Source: Arachis hypogaea (taxonomy: Eukaryota > Streptophyta > Magnoliopsida > Fabales > Fabaceae). Taken from it: a stretch of DNA of 64,000 bases. This document shows, piece after piece, positions 63,091 through 64,000 of the stretch; within the stretch, counting starts at the first letter, position 1, and every line of letters starts with the position of its first letter. Location of the stretch: the NCBI RefSeq assembly GCF_003086295.3, contig NC_092054.1, positions 52,187,353-52,251,352 of the forward strand, read 5' to 3'. The translations under genes were made by a program, and so were the position numbers. A model generated the notes under the pieces. It was not told the DNA's origin. It worked only from the letters and a program-made list of their open reading frames with translations, and did not search any database.

Positions 63091-64000
63091 ATGAGCAGGA
63101 GCAAGGACAAGAACATTCTTGTGGAAGCAGATCCAGAACCTGAAAGGACTCTGAAAAGGAAACTAAGAGAAGCTAAAATACAACAATCCAGAGATAACAT
63201 TTCAGAAATTTTCGAACAGGAAGAGGAGATGGCAGCCGAAAATAATAATAATGTAAGGAAGATGCTTGGTGACTTTACTGCACCTAATTCCAATTTACAT
63301 GGAAGAAGCATCTCCATTCCTGCCATTGGAGCAAACAACTTTGAGCTGAAACCTCAATTAGTTTCTCTGATGCAGCAGAACTGCAAGTTTCATGGACTTC
63401 CATCTGAAGATCCTTTTCAGTTCTTAACTGAATTCTTGCAGATATGTGATACTGTTAAGACTAATGGAGTAGATCTTGAAGTCTACAGGCTCATGCTTTT
63501 CCCTTTTGCTGTAAGAGATAGAGCTAGATTATGGTTGAATTCTCAACCCAAAGACAGTCTGAACTCTTGGGATAAGCTGGTCACGGCTTTCTTAGCCAAG
63601 TACTTTCCTCCTCAAAAGCTGAGCAAGCTTAGAGCTGATGTTCAAACCTTCAGACAGAAAGAAGGTGAATCCCTCTATGAAGCTTGGGAAAGATACAAAC
63701 AGTTGACCAAAAAGTGTCCTTCTGACATGCTTTCAGAATGGACCATCCTGGATATATTCTATGATGGTTTATCTGAGCTATCAAAGATGTCACTGGACAC
63801 TTCTGCAGGTGGATCCATTCACCTAAAGAAAACGCCTGCAGAAGCTCAAGAACTCATTGACATGGTTGCTAATAACCAGTTCATGTACACTTCTGAAAGG
63901 AATCCTGTGAGTAATGGGACGCCTATGAAGAAGGGAGTTCTTGAAGTTGATACTCTGAATGCCATATTGGCTCAGAATAAAACATTGACTCAGCAAGTCA
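63091..64000 (+). CDS. gag: E5: gag (intact as far as visible, runs off right edge)
   Basis: ATG at 63091 opens a frame with no stop for 303 codons to the window end. It begins MSRSKDKNILVEADPEPERT and continues with the inner Met at 63229 (MAAENNNNVRKML), the conserved GANNFELKPQLVSLMQQNCK, the capsid-like FAVRDRARLWLNSQPKDSLN, FPPQKLSKLRADVQTF and GESLYEAWERYKQLTKK, and SAGGSIHLKKTPAEAQELID. It is the least damaged gag among the RT-less copies and so a candidate for a functional particle protein. Confidence 0.85.
   Translation, partial: MSRSKDKNILVEADPEPERTLKRKLREAKIQQSRDNISEIFEQEEEMAAENNNNVRKMLGDFTAPNSNLHGRSISIPAIGANNFELKPQLVSLMQQNCKFHGLPSEDPFQFLTEFLQICDTVKTNGVDLEVYRLMLFPFAVRDRARLWLNSQPKDSLNSWDKLVTAFLAKYFPPQKLSKLRADVQTFRQKEGESLYEAWERYKQLTKKCPSDMLSEWTILDIFYDGLSELSKMSLDTSAGGSIHLKKTPAEAQELIDMVANNQFMYTSERNPVSNGTPMKKGVLEVDTLNAILAQNKTLTQQV

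Larger units (their letters stand above)
44154..64000 (+). mobile_element. P: autonomous-type Athila-like element (continues beyond window)
   Basis: Plus-strand element inserted into the 5' LTR of M after ATGAT (44149-44153). Visible parts: LTR-A (44154-45687), PBS, leader, gag start (47097-47204), then gag-protease-RT (57863-59574). Q separates the two gag pieces and E5 interrupts RT. Part of gag is missing, lost together with the left end of Q. Its 3' end is outside the window. Confidence 0.7.
59575..64000 (+). mobile_element. E5: RT-less-type element inserted in P RT (continues beyond window)
   Basis: LTR-D, PBS, leader and gag of an E2-like element. Left flank AATAC is the expected target duplication. 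The right part, including the 3' LTR, lies outside the window. Confidence 0.85.

Overview
The window is plant DNA with no free-standing host gene that I can identify. Everything I can assign is LTR-retrotransposon sequence, mostly Ty3/gypsy of the Athila/Tat (envelope-class) type. LTRs starting TGATGAGCGG, primer-binding sites matching the 3' end of tRNA-Asp, dense TGGCGTTTAACGCCA palindromes and the repeated word TAAGTTTGGTGT suggest a legume, most likely Arachis (peanut or a wild relative), in gene-poor heterochromatin. The organism call is recognition from memory and unverified. RT-less elements paired with autonomous relatives have been described in peanut (FIDEL/Feral are names I recall), but I do not assign families.

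Layout, left to right. (1) Element A, minus strand, 1-2051: 5' LTR, PBS and a gag remnant leaving the window on the left. It sits in C2, a minus-strand Tat/Ogre-like element (2052-4749: 5' LTR, PBS, gag, protease, start of RT). (2) 4750-5829: AT-rich DNA with one exon-like reading frame (5054-5227). (3) C, a minus-strand RT remnant (5830-6916), is the host into which M inserted. (4) M, a minus-strand autonomous Athila-like element (3' LTR from 6917, 5' LTR to 44153), is the backbone of the window. It carries gag, PR, RT-RNase H, integrase and an env-position ORF2. It is split by a 3.7-kb LTR-like insertion (7685-11431) in its 3' LTR, by E1 (16393-27107) in integrase, by E2 (27598-38363) at the RNase H/integrase junction, by a 522-bp solo LTR (41931-42452) in its leader, and by P (from 44154) in its 5' LTR. 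(5) P is a plus-strand autonomous element. Its gag is interrupted by Q (a truncated copy plus LTR-B, internal region and LTR-C, 47205-57862), and its RT by E5 (59575 to window end). Q's LTR-C carries a 1246-bp TIR insertion.

E1, E2, Q and E5 are close relatives. In E1, E2 and Q the visible coding capacity is gag, a protease-like region and ORF2, with no RT or integrase (E5 is seen only as far as gag). They presumably borrow enzymes from P- or M-like elements. All share a tRNA-Asp PBS, the same U5 block, a conserved non-coding block between ORF2 and the 3' LTR, and several hairpins whose stems change in a compensatory way between copies.

The most interesting signals are non-coding: (a) degenerate tRNA-Asp PBS copies inside the 3' ends of LTRs and a second PBS downstream in E1, suggesting that the LTR boundary has crept over successive PBS copies; (b) a hairpin plus TAAGTTTGGTGT module present twice per element, before ORF2 and against the 3' LTR; (c) an internal TATA box and a splice-like donor/acceptor pair, either of which could express ORF2; (d) 31-bp-period palindrome arrays, some inside gag codons.
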